From: FLUQ01 sp031551515
Lineage (GTDB): Bacteria > Desulfobacterota > Desulfovibrionia > Desulfovibrionales > Desulfovibrionaceae
Length of the DNA stretch: 64,000 nt
NCBI GenBank assembly: GCA_031551515.1
Contig: JAVBNL010000032.1
Coordinates: 1 to 64,000, forward strand
Direction of reading: 5' to 3'
Shown: in pieces, positions 42,794-50,688 of the stretch
Layout: the number at the start of each line of letters is the position of its first letter
Position numbering within the stretch: the stretch's first letter is position 1
Program-made: the position numbers and the translations under genes
The notes under the pieces: generated by a model
What the model was told of the DNA's origin: nothing
Database searches by the model: none
What the model saw: the letters and a program-made list of their open reading frames with translations, nothing else

Positions 42794-43945
42794 TCAACAC
42801 AATTTTGAGGCCGCAAGGTGGGCAAAAATTTTCGCGCCGTGCGGCAGGGCGGAAAGATCCAGGCACATGGTGGACGTGTGCCCGCCGGTGCCCATGTCGC
42901 CGCCCACGCCGATGAAGGCGCTTTTGATGCCCGCCTCAACGCCGTAGCAATGGAAATCTTCGCTGCCGGGGGTATATACGGGAGGCACTGCTTTGCCCTT
43001 GCCCAGCACCGCTTCGATAGTCTTTCTGGCCGCTTCAATCAGATCGGGATCAAAGCTGGCCGCCGGCACGCCGCCGCTTTCGATTTCTTCGACCGTGGCG
43101 CCGACGCTGGCCGCGCCGGCTTCAATAGCCCGTTTGGCTTTGGCCTTCAAGTCGTCCATGACTTCGTTGGTGGTAGAACGCATGTCAAAGGTGACTTCCG
43201 CCCGGTCGGGGATGATGTTGGAAGCCTCGCCCCCCGCGAAGCAGCGGGTCATTTTGATGGAATGGCTGACCGTGGGGTCCGCATGAATGGCGTTGGTGGC
43301 GTTTACGATGGCGGCCACCGCCTCGATCACGTTGACGCCCCTGTGCAGCCACGCGGCATGGGCTGCCTGGCCGTGAATGAGAAGGGTCATGCGCCAGCAG
43401 GCCGCGTGGTGAATGGCCGGGCAGGCCTCGCCGACTTTGGCTTCTTTATTGTTGCGCATATGAATGCCGACGATTTCGTCAACGCCTTTAAGCAAGCCGC
43501 TGTCGATAATGGCCCGGGCGCCGCCCAGGGTTTCTTCCGCGGGCTGAAAGATGATTTTCAGCGTGCCGCGTTTGATGCCCCCGTTCTCCACGATGGCCTT
43601 GGCCGCGAACAAAAGCATGGCGCAGTGCGAATCGTGGCCGCAGGCGTGCATGACGCCGGGATGCTGCGAGGCAAAAGGCAGACCGGTCTTTTCTTCCATG
43701 GGCAGAGCGTCCATATCGGCCCGCAGCGCAAAAGTCAGGCCCGGCTCGGCGCCTTTCAGCGTACCGATAATGCCGGTTCCGCCGATTTTATCCTGAACTT
43801 CGTAGCCCGCTTTGCGCAGCTCTTCCGCGAGATACGCAGAGGTTTTAAATTCTTTGAATCCCACTTCGGGCATGGCGTGCAGCTTTTTATAGACGGCAAG
43901 CATTTCGTCCGCATGCGCGTCCAGCCATGAAAGAAGTTTGTCCAT
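42794..43945 (-). CDS. M20 family metallo-amidohydrolase (hippurate hydrolase/AbgB-like)
   Basis: 383 residues. The metal-site block HACGHDSHCAMLL lies near residues 100-112, and FQPAEETLGGARAIIDSGLL holds the catalytic Glu. The dimerisation lid domain (residues 180-290) with HAAWLHRGVNVI is typical of the D-clade. It cleaves the acyl group from N-acyl-L-amino acids, indole-3-acetyl amino acids or short peptides. It is the first gene of the operon, AGGAGG upstream of the ATG; it likely acts on what YjiHG imports. Confidence 0.88.
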   Translation of the reverse strand: MDKLLSWLDAHADEMLAVYKKLHAMPEVGFKEFKTSAYLAEELRKAGYEVQDKIGGTGIIGTLKGAEPGLTFALRADMDALPMEEKTGLPFASQHPGVMHACGHDSHCAMLLFAAKAIVENGGIKRGTLKIIFQPAEETLGGARAIIDSGLLKGVDEIVGIHMRNNKEAKVGEACPAIHHAACWRMTLLIHGQAAHAAWLHRGVNVIEAVAAIVNATNAIHADPTVSHSIKMTRCFAGGEASNIIPDRAEVTFDMRSTTNEVMDDLKAKAKRAIEAGAASVGATVEEIESGGVPAASFDPDLIEAARKTIEAVLGKGKAVPPVYTPGSEDFHCYGVEAGIKSAFIGVGGDMGTGGHTSTMCLDLSALPHGAKIFAHLAASKLC

Positions 43946-44004
43946 GAAAGCCTCCTGTTTTTTATAGATATCGTTTTCGGCCGGGTATGGCTATGCCGCC
44001 CGGG

Positions 44005-45294
44005 CTATACCGATTCGTTCGTATTTCCGGTCACAAAGGGGTTGAAATACCCGAACTGCATGTCTGGGCACGCCTTGCGCAGGCGCTTGCGGAAATTGGC
44101 GAAGCCGAGCCGCGGCCCGGTGTCGATGCCCGCCATCAGTTCCAGGTAATATTCCGGGTCAATGTTCAGGTTGCGCAGCTGGATGCAGTCGATTTGCGCT
44201 GTCGCCGCAAGCTCGGCCAGCGCCTGGGTTTCTTTTTCCGTATCCGTCAGGCCGGGGAAAAAAAGCAGGTTGAGCGAGACGAATACCCCCGCCTTTTTGG
44301 CTTCATCAATGCTTTGCCGCACGTCGGCAAAAGAATAGCCGTGCGGGCGGTAATAGCGGCCATAGGTTTCTTCGCGCGCGCTGTTCAGGCTGACCCGCAT
44401 GGATGTCAAACCCGCTTTGGCAAGCGAGGCGACGGCTTTGGGCATGGAAGCGTTGCTGTTCATGTTCACCGTGCCCACGCCGCCTTTTTCACGGAACAGG
44501 CGTATGGCCGCTTCCAGCAGCGGGGCTTCCGTCAGCGGTTCGCCTTCGCAGCCCTGGCCGAAAGAAAAGATCGGTTTGTCTTTTTCATGTTTGCCGTGGT
44601 GCAGCATGACCTCTGCGATCTCTTCGGCCGTGGGGGTAAAATTCATGCGGTTTTGCGGGGTGGCGCAGATGCGCGAACCGTCTTCCTGCTGCGATATGCA
44701 GCCAATACAGCGGGCGTTGCAGGCGCGTGAAACGGGCAGGGGCGCTTCATAGCGGCCAAGGCAAAGGTTGCGCGCGGCCGGGCAGGCGTAGGTCAAAGCG
44801 CATTTGGCCATCAGGTGCTGCATCAGCCGGTTTTTCGGGTAGGCGCGCATCAGGGCCTGCGCTTTTTTCTCGATGACCTGGCGGGGTATGTTTTGAAAAA
44901 CCTGGCGCGGATCTGTATCCACCTTTTTGGCGCAGACATAAAAGCGGTCGTTGGCGAAACCGACGGCGCCGTAAGCGAAAAGGGGCAGCATGGGCGCGCC
45001 TTCCTGCGTGTGATAGGCCGCATGCGCCGTGAGCGTGTGGGCCGGAGAAACAAAGGCGGCCACGGCCATCTCTTCAAGAACCACCACCTCGCCGCTTTCC
45101 CGGTCAAGCCCAACGGCATTGCGGCCGGGCAGCAGGAAAAGCTCGCTTTCATCGGGCAGGGGCATGAGCTCGTCGGGCCGGGGCACGGCGAAATCATCGC
45201 CCTGGCGGCAAATCATGCCGAGGTCGGGGTGGTCGTAAATGTGCCCTTGCGCATCGGCCATTACCAGTGCCGGACGAATGGAGGGAGCTGCCAT
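44005..45294 (-). CDS. Radical SAM protein of unknown function
   Basis: 429 residues. The [4Fe-4S]-SAM motif is Cys192-x3-Cys196-x2-Cys199 (RACNARCIGC). FSFGQGCEGEPLTEAPLLEAAIRLF and NMNSNASMPKAVASLAKAGLTSMRVSL give the usual radical SAM barrel strands. A large N-terminal region (1-160) without cysteine motif and an additional Cys165, Cys171 and Cys178 in CALTYACPAARNLC may carry a second cluster or bind substrate. This kind is widespread in anaerobes as conserved but uncharacterised. A palindrome lies in its upstream region. Confidence 0.82.
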   Translation of the reverse strand: MAAPSIRPALVMADAQGHIYDHPDLGMICRQGDDFAVPRPDELMPLPDESELFLLPGRNAVGLDRESGEVVVLEEMAVAAFVSPAHTLTAHAAYHTQEGAPMLPLFAYGAVGFANDRFYVCAKKVDTDPRQVFQNIPRQVIEKKAQALMRAYPKNRLMQHLMAKCALTYACPAARNLCLGRYEAPLPVSRACNARCIGCISQQEDGSRICATPQNRMNFTPTAEEIAEVMLHHGKHEKDKPIFSFGQGCEGEPLTEAPLLEAAIRLFREKGGVGTVNMNSNASMPKAVASLAKAGLTSMRVSLNSAREETYGRYYRPHGYSFADVRQSIDEAKKAGVFVSLNLLFFPGLTDTEKETQALAELAATAQIDCIQLRNLNIDPEYYLELMAGIDTGPRLGFANFRKRLRKACPDMQFGYFNPFVTGNTNESV

Positions 45295-45356
45295 GATTTT
45301 CTCTGATCGTTTTTTTGTGGCGGCGGCCGCGCTCTATGTTTATACTGCCGCTTTGG

Positions 45357-45380
45357 GAAACAGAGTACCTACTCTGTTTC
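45357..45380. promoter_or_regulatory. Perfect 11-bp palindrome between radical SAM gene and membrane protein gene
   Basis: GAAACAGAGTA (45357-45367) and TACTCTGTTTC (45370-45380) are perfect inverted repeats separated by CC. With a 2-base loop it is more likely an operator than a hairpin. A minus-strand TATAAA element lies about 11 bases away (45339-45344 region), so the site would overlap the radical SAM gene promoter. Confidence 0.6.
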
Positions 45381-45485
45381 ACCGTGACTAGGCAATGCCA
45401 TGAATGCGGTGTATTTAAAAGCAGAGATTTTTACCGCGCGGCGCGCCCACATGTAACCTGTTTCAGGCAGACGAGGAACCCGGTT

Positions 45486-45899
45486 ATGTTCGCAGACCCT
45501 TTTACCGCCATCATGGCCCTGGTTGTGCTCAACTTTGCGGGCATGCTGGTATTGTTCCTGTTCATTCTACGCAGCCTTGACGCCGTGCAGCGCGCCGTGC
45601 ACGAAGCGCGCGGCAGTCTGCAATTGCGGATCGCCGATACCGAGCATCAGTTGAACGATTTGGCGGCGGCCATTCGTGAACTGTCCGGCAGCAAAGAAAA
45701 TTCTTCCGCCATTCCGGCTGAAACGCAGGCGGACCTTGGCGCGATGCTGGAGCAGGGGGTGCCCAAGCTGCGGCGGCAGGACGGCTTTGACCTGCCTGAA
45801 CTGAAGCTTGCAGACGTGGCGGGCAAGCCTTCCTCCACGGCCCAGAAAACGCCCGCTCCCGCTAAAAACGGCGGCTCCGGCCCTTTGGATATTTTGTAA
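45486..45899 (+). CDS. Membrane-anchored coiled-coil protein of unknown function
   Basis: 137 residues. One membrane helix (residues 9-31, MALVVLNFAGMLVLFLFIL) is followed by a likely coiled coil (SLDAVQRAVHEARGSLQLRI to about residue 75) and a low-complexity Ala/Lys/Pro tail. The ATG at 45486 has GAGGAA upstream. The stop overlaps the nadK start (TAATG), so it is the first gene of the nadK operon. Not recognised; the layout resembles small structural or secretion-associated membrane proteins. Confidence 0.7.
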   Translation: MFADPFTAIMALVVLNFAGMLVLFLFILRSLDAVQRAVHEARGSLQLRIADTEHQLNDLAAAIRELSGSKENSSAIPAETQADLGAMLEQGVPKLRRQDGFDLPELKLADVAGKPSSTAQKTPAPAKNGGSGPLDIL

Positions 45900-46801
45900 T
45901 GTCTTGTTCCAACCAAATGAGGGATATGATGCGGCAGCCAGTGCGTTCCGTGGCTCTGCTCGGCAAGGCGCGCAACGCGGTCGCGGCGGAACTTGCATCC
46001 GACGCGCAAGCCTGGTTCGCCGCCCGGGGCGTTTCGTGCGTTTCTTTCATCTATCAGGCTGAAGATAAAGAGTTTCTCACTCGCCTGGGCGATGCGGACC
46101 TGGTCGTCGTGCTGGGCGGCGACGGCACTTTGGTCAGCGTCACTAGGCAGCTTGCCGCCCAGCCGCGTCCGGTCATGGGCGTCAATCTGGGCCGGGTAGG
46201 ATTCTTGACCGAAATCAGCCCGGATGCATGGGAAAGCGCTTTTGAGCGCATCATTCGCGACGGCGTCATGGTAGAAAAAGGCTTGGCGCTGCACTATGCT
46301 CTCGTTCGGAAGGGAAAACCCCTGAGCGAAGGGCTTGCCGTCAATGATATCGTCATTTCCAGAGGCGGCCCGGCCAGGCTGGTCAGCCTGGAACTGGTGG
46401 TGGAAGGGGCGCGCCTGGCCACATTGCGGGCCGACGGGCTTATTCTTTCAACGCCCACGGGGTCCACGGGGTATATGGGGTCCGCCAGAGGGCCGCTTTT
46501 GTACCCCGGCATCGATGCATACGGCGTGACCGCCCTTTGTCCTTTTCTCAGTAATTTTCTGCCCATGGTCCTGCCTGCAAAAACCTGCTTCACCGTTACC
46601 GTGGTCGAAGCCGGGCCCGAGATCTATATGACCGTGGACGGGCAAGAGGCCTTGCGCCTGGAAGCGGGCGACAGGCTTGAAGCGTATGGCGAGCCGGACC
46701 GGGTGCGTTTTGCCCGCCTGGACGGCGAAGGCTATTTTGCCAAGCTGCGTTCCGCCGGGTTTGTGCGTGATTTTACCGGCCCGGGCATGGAGCAGGCATG
46801 A
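45899..46801 (+). CDS. nadK: NAD kinase
   Basis: 300 residues. The catalytic motif VVVLGGDGTLVS (GGDGT at residues 73-77), followed by NDIVISRGGPARL, LSTPTGSTGYMGS and the C-terminal VDGQEA strand, match NAD kinase. It makes NADP from NAD and ATP. The ORF start at 45899 overlaps the upstream stop (TAATG); GAGGG just before the ATG pair at 45926/45929 makes MRQPVRSVALLG an equally good start. The stop overlaps the next gene by four bases. Confidence 0.93.
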   Translation: MSCSNQMRDMMRQPVRSVALLGKARNAVAAELASDAQAWFAARGVSCVSFIYQAEDKEFLTRLGDADLVVVLGGDGTLVSVTRQLAAQPRPVMGVNLGRVGFLTEISPDAWESAFERIIRDGVMVEKGLALHYALVRKGKPLSEGLAVNDIVISRGGPARLVSLELVVEGARLATLRADGLILSTPTGSTGYMGSARGPLLYPGIDAYGVTALCPFLSNFLPMVLPAKTCFTVTVVEAGPEIYMTVDGQEALRLEAGDRLEAYGEPDRVRFARLDGEGYFAKLRSAGFVRDFTGPGMEQA

Positions 46802-48543
46802 GCAAATTCCCCTCATTCACCAGCGTCAAAGACATTCGCCTCGGCCGTAATGCCGGGTTGGAAGCCTGGATTCACCATTTCCTGATCGAAAACAACCTGG
46901 AGTATCAGCTCAGCCCGGCGCTTGTGGCGTCGCCGCAGCAATTGCGGTTTATGGTGGCGCTGGATGAGGACCAAGTTTACGTGCCGTGTTCCGACGCGCT
47001 TTTTCAGCAGTTTTACCAGGGCGAGCTTTCGCCGGACTTGCGGGAACAATACGCCGATGCTTGGCAGTTCATCGAAACGGCGGTGGAAGGGGCCAAACTG
47101 TCGGCCGCCGCGCGCTTGCGCATTTTACAGTTGTGCCGCTACCGTTTTGACCTGTATGTGGCTTCGCGCATGATTTTGCCTTCGCGTCTGGTCAAACGTT
47201 TGGTCGGCATCGTGCTGGCCCAAATGGGCGACCCCGACCCGTTCAGAAAAAAGAAACAGCAGACCAACGCCCGCATGGCGGGCATTCTTTCCGACCCCAA
47301 ATTTCAGAAGGCGCTGCGTTCCTGCCCTGACACGGCGGGCCTCAAAACCATATCGGATCTGCGCTGGGCCGCAGATTTCGCAGAGTTGCAGCGCCTGTTC
47401 CGCGTGGCGACGCACCGCGACCTGTGGCAGGGCCGCGTGACGCCGGAAAAGCTGGAAGAGGAGTTGCGCGCGGGTTGCGAAGATTGCGATTGCCTGCATT
47501 CCATCTTCGGGCCGGAAGAAACGCCGCGTAAAAAGATTCTGTATCTGCCCGACGTGGCGGGCGGGTTCATGGCGGACCTGCTCATAGTCAAATCATTGCT
47601 GCGGCAGGGGCACCAGGTCATTTTGGCGCTCAAAGGCGCGTTTTATTTCAACACGCCCGTGATCTGGGATATGGAGACGGACCCCGCCCTGAAAGCCGGA
47701 GCGGAAAGCATGTTCTTTCTGCACGACGATGCAGTTTCCAAAAACGTGTTGCTGCAATACCTGCGTGAGCACCGGCTGGTGGTCATCAGCGACGGCACGG
47801 CCGAGCAGTTGAATTTGTATCGCGTCAGCGTGACTTTCGCCCGGGCCTGGAAAGAGTGCGACCTGATTATCGCCAAAGGGCGGCGCAACAGGCAGGTGCT
47901 GCTTGACTCAAGCCACGAGCTTACGCGTGACGTTCTGTGCTTCTGGCGGGAGGAAGAGGGGGCTTTTCGCATGCGCTGCAAGTCCAAACCCGCCAAAGTC
48001 CGCATCTTTACGGAAAATGATCTGGCGGCCAGGGCCGACGGCATTATAAGCCGCATGCGCCGGGCCAGACACGAAGGCAAATCCGTAATGTTCTACAGCG
48101 CGGTTATCGGGTCTATTCCCGGCCAGACCAAGACCGCCATTGAGGTGGTGTCGAGCTTTGTCCGTCATTTGCGCGAACGCATGGAGAACACGTTCATCAT
48201 CAACCCGGCGGAACATTTTGAAGAAGGGCTGGACGGCGACGATCTGATGTTCATGTGGGAACGCGTGCAGCGCAGCGGGTATCTGGACGTCTGGCGTTTT
48301 CAGACGGTTGACGATATAGAAACCAGCTTCAGCCTGTTGGGCCGCAAAGTGCCGTCCATCTGGCTGGGCAAGGATGCGACGTTTTCCACGGGCTGCACCA
48401 AAGAGATGCACATTGCGCTTGATATGCAGCGTTCGCACCCGGAATTGCAGATTATCGGCCCCGCGGCGGAGAAATTCTTTCGCCGCCGCGATTACGGCGT
48501 GGGCAAATATTTTGACGCGCGCATTACGGTAGCAGATTTGTAA
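46798..48543 (+). CDS. ARMT1-like (DUF89) domain protein
   Basis: 581 residues. The C-terminal half from about residue 240 shows features of the DUF89/ARMT1 phosphatase-methyltransferase fold: LYLPDVAGGFMADLLIVKSLL, LALKGAFYFNTPV and LIIAKGRRNRQVL. Members are metal-dependent phosphatases acting on damaged sugar or nucleotide phosphates, suggested for damage pre-emption. The N-terminal 240 residues are helical and unrecognised; the protein is larger than usual for the family. It overlaps nadK by four bases and precedes a DUF4254 gene. Confidence 0.7.
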   Translation: MSKFPSFTSVKDIRLGRNAGLEAWIHHFLIENNLEYQLSPALVASPQQLRFMVALDEDQVYVPCSDALFQQFYQGELSPDLREQYADAWQFIETAVEGAKLSAAARLRILQLCRYRFDLYVASRMILPSRLVKRLVGIVLAQMGDPDPFRKKKQQTNARMAGILSDPKFQKALRSCPDTAGLKTISDLRWAADFAELQRLFRVATHRDLWQGRVTPEKLEEELRAGCEDCDCLHSIFGPEETPRKKILYLPDVAGGFMADLLIVKSLLRQGHQVILALKGAFYFNTPVIWDMETDPALKAGAESMFFLHDDAVSKNVLLQYLREHRLVVISDGTAEQLNLYRVSVTFARAWKECDLIIAKGRRNRQVLLDSSHELTRDVLCFWREEEGAFRMRCKSKPAKVRIFTENDLAARADGIISRMRRARHEGKSVMFYSAVIGSIPGQTKTAIEVVSSFVRHLRERMENTFIINPAEHFEEGLDGDDLMFMWERVQRSGYLDVWRFQTVDDIETSFSLLGRKVPSIWLGKDATFSTGCTKEMHIALDMQRSHPELQIIGPAAEKFFRRRDYGVGKYFDARITVADL

Positions 48544-48554
48544 GGAAGGATACC

Positions 48555-49217
48555 ATGAGCGATTCACGCGCTGCTTTGGAGCGCGATCTCGGCAGTTGTT
48601 TCATCGCGCAGGAACAGGCGGTCGCCGACTGGCACCAGCGGGAACCGGAAGGTTCGCTTTTGCCGGAAGCGGGGCAGGAGAGCGATCCGGCGGCCTTGTT
48701 GCGGCAGCTTGTTCTGGCGCAGCATCTGATGAATTTCCGCCTCTGGCATGTGGAAGACACAGCCCGGCGTAAAGATGTCGACGCTTCGGTCATTGCCGAT
48801 TGCAAATACCGCATCGACAAACTGAACCAAAGCCGCAACGACGCCATTGAAAGTGTGGACGCCTGCCTTGTGGCGCGCATCGCGCCGCTTGCGGCAGCGC
48901 CCGCCGGGACGCGGCCCCGGCATAATACCGAATCGCTGGGAATGGCTATTGACAGGCTGTCCATTCTGGCCCTTAAAATATACCATATGGCGGAGCAGAC
49001 GGAACGCACCGACGTTGACGCCGCGCATCTGGCCTCCTGCCGGGATAAACTGGCGGTTCTGCGTGAGCAGCGTTCCGATTTGATACAGGCCGTGCTTGAC
49101 CTGGTCGGTGATTTTATTGCCGGGATCAAGCAGCCCAAGGCATATTATCAGTTCAAGATGTATAACGACCCGGCCCTGAACCCCGCGTTGTATGGGAACA
49201 AGGGCGGCAGCAAATAA
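48555..49217 (+). CDS. DUF4254 protein
   Basis: 220 residues. The all-helical family DUF4254 is recognisable from NFRLWHVEDTARRKDVDASVIADCK (residues about 58-85), NQSRNDAIESVD and a C-terminal PKAYYQFKMYNDP. The family has no known function and often stands near glycosyltransferases. Here it lies 11 bases after the ARMT1-like gene and 11 bases before gatB, so it is part of this plus-strand run. AAGGAAGG precedes the ATG. Confidence 0.75.
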   Translation: MSDSRAALERDLGSCFIAQEQAVADWHQREPEGSLLPEAGQESDPAALLRQLVLAQHLMNFRLWHVEDTARRKDVDASVIADCKYRIDKLNQSRNDAIESVDACLVARIAPLAAAPAGTRPRHNTESLGMAIDRLSILALKIYHMAEQTERTDVDAAHLASCRDKLAVLREQRSDLIQAVLDLVGDFIAGIKQPKAYYQFKMYNDPALNPALYGNKGGSK

Positions 49218-49228
49218 TTGGAGAATAC

Positions 49229-50662
49229 ATGTCCGCTTATGAAGCCGTGATCGGCCTTGAAGTTCACGCCCAGCTGGCGACGCAGTCGAAGCTGTTCTGC
49301 TCGTGCGCCAACAGGTTCGGCGACGAACCCAACGATAACGTGTGCGAGATTTGCGGCGGTTTTCCCGGCGCATTGCCCGTGCTGAACAAAAAGGCTGTGG
49401 AATACGCGGCGAAAATGGGCCTGGCCATCAACTGCGAAGTGAACCTGTATTCCGTTTTCGCGCGCAAAAGCTATTTTTATCCGGACCTGCCCGACGGGTT
49501 TCAGACTTCGCAGTATAGCCCGCCTATATGTTCCGGCGGGTACGTGGATGTGACGAACGCAGAGGGCGCCACCCGCCGTATCGGCATCACCCGCATCCAT
49601 ATGGAAAACGACGCCGGCAAGAATATTCATTCCAGCGGCGGCAACGAAAGCTACGTGGACCTTAACCGGGGCGGCACTCCGCTGATCGAAATAGTCAGTG
49701 AACCTGACCTGCGTGGGGCGGAAGAAGCGGTGCTGTTTTTGCGGCGTTTGCGCTCCATTTTGCTGTACCTCGGGGTATGCGACGGCAACATGGAAGAGGG
49801 CAGCCTTCGCTGCGACGCCAACGTTTCTATTCGGCCGGTGGGCAGCAAAACATTCGGCACCCGAGTGGAGATCAAGAACCTCAACTCGTTCCGCAACGTG
49901 CAGCGGGCCATCGAATATGAAATTTCACGGCAGAAGATCTGCCTGGAAGACGGCGAGGAATTGGTGCAGGAAACACGCCTGTATGACAGCGCGAAAAACC
50001 TGACCATGTCCATGCGCAGCAAAGAAGAGGCGCACGATTACCGTTATTTTCCCAGCCCCGACCTGCCGCCGGTGCGGATTGCTCCTGACGAACTGGCCCG
50101 ATGGAAGAGCGAAATGCCCGAATTGCCCCATGCGCGGCGCGACAGGTTCGTATCGCTGTTCGGCCTTTCAGAGCAGGATGCGGATTTGCTGACGTCTGAA
50201 AAGGAACTGGCCGACTTTTTTGAAGCGGCTCTTGCCGTGTACCCGCAGTCCAAGCGTGTCGCCAACCTGATGCAGGGCGAAGTGCTGCGCGAGATGAACG
50301 CCACGGGGCTCAGCCTGGCCGATGCCGGGTTGAAACCGGAGAACCTTGCGGAACTGGCAAAAATCATTGATGATGGACTTATCAGCGTGAAGATAGCGCA
50401 AGATATTTTTACGGAACTGTTTGCCAAGGGAGGCTCTCCGGAAAAGCTTGTGCGCGACCGGGGGCTGGCCCAAATTTCAGACAGCGGGGCGCTGGAGGCC
50501 GCCGTGGCGGCTGCCGTGGCTGAAAACCCTGCGGAAGTCGCAGCCTATAAAGAGGGCAAAACTAAACTGATTTCCTTTTTTGTGGGTCAGGTTATGCGCA
50601 AAACCGGGGGCAAGGCCAATCCGGCCCTGGTTAACGAACTGTTGCGCAAATATCTTGGCTAA
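49229..50662 (+). CDS. gatB: Aspartyl/glutamyl-tRNA(Asn/Gln) amidotransferase subunit B
   Basis: 477 residues, the usual length. The N-terminus YEAVIGLEVHAQLATQSKLFC, the zinc-site CSC...CEIC, the PGALPVLN and RIHMENDAGKNIHS regions and the C-terminal YqeY-like domain match GatB. With GatA and GatC it converts Glu-tRNA(Gln) or Asp-tRNA(Asn) to the amide form, indicating no or limited use of GlnRS or AsnRS. gatA and gatC are not in the window. Confidence 0.95.
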   Translation: MSAYEAVIGLEVHAQLATQSKLFCSCANRFGDEPNDNVCEICGGFPGALPVLNKKAVEYAAKMGLAINCEVNLYSVFARKSYFYPDLPDGFQTSQYSPPICSGGYVDVTNAEGATRRIGITRIHMENDAGKNIHSSGGNESYVDLNRGGTPLIEIVSEPDLRGAEEAVLFLRRLRSILLYLGVCDGNMEEGSLRCDANVSIRPVGSKTFGTRVEIKNLNSFRNVQRAIEYEISRQKICLEDGEELVQETRLYDSAKNLTMSMRSKEEAHDYRYFPSPDLPPVRIAPDELARWKSEMPELPHARRDRFVSLFGLSEQDADLLTSEKELADFFEAALAVYPQSKRVANLMQGEVLREMNATGLSLADAGLKPENLAELAKIIDDGLISVKIAQDIFTELFAKGGSPEKLVRDRGLAQISDSGALEAAVAAAVAENPAEVAAYKEGKTKLISFFVGQVMRKTGGKANPALVNELLRKYLG

Positions 50663-50688
50663 CTATTCCGCAAAGGGCTGGATATATT

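Noticed and set aside
42818..43930. 370-codon open frame on the plus strand
   Set aside because: Exact antisense of the M20 amidohydrolase, whose metal-binding motifs are intact on the minus strand.
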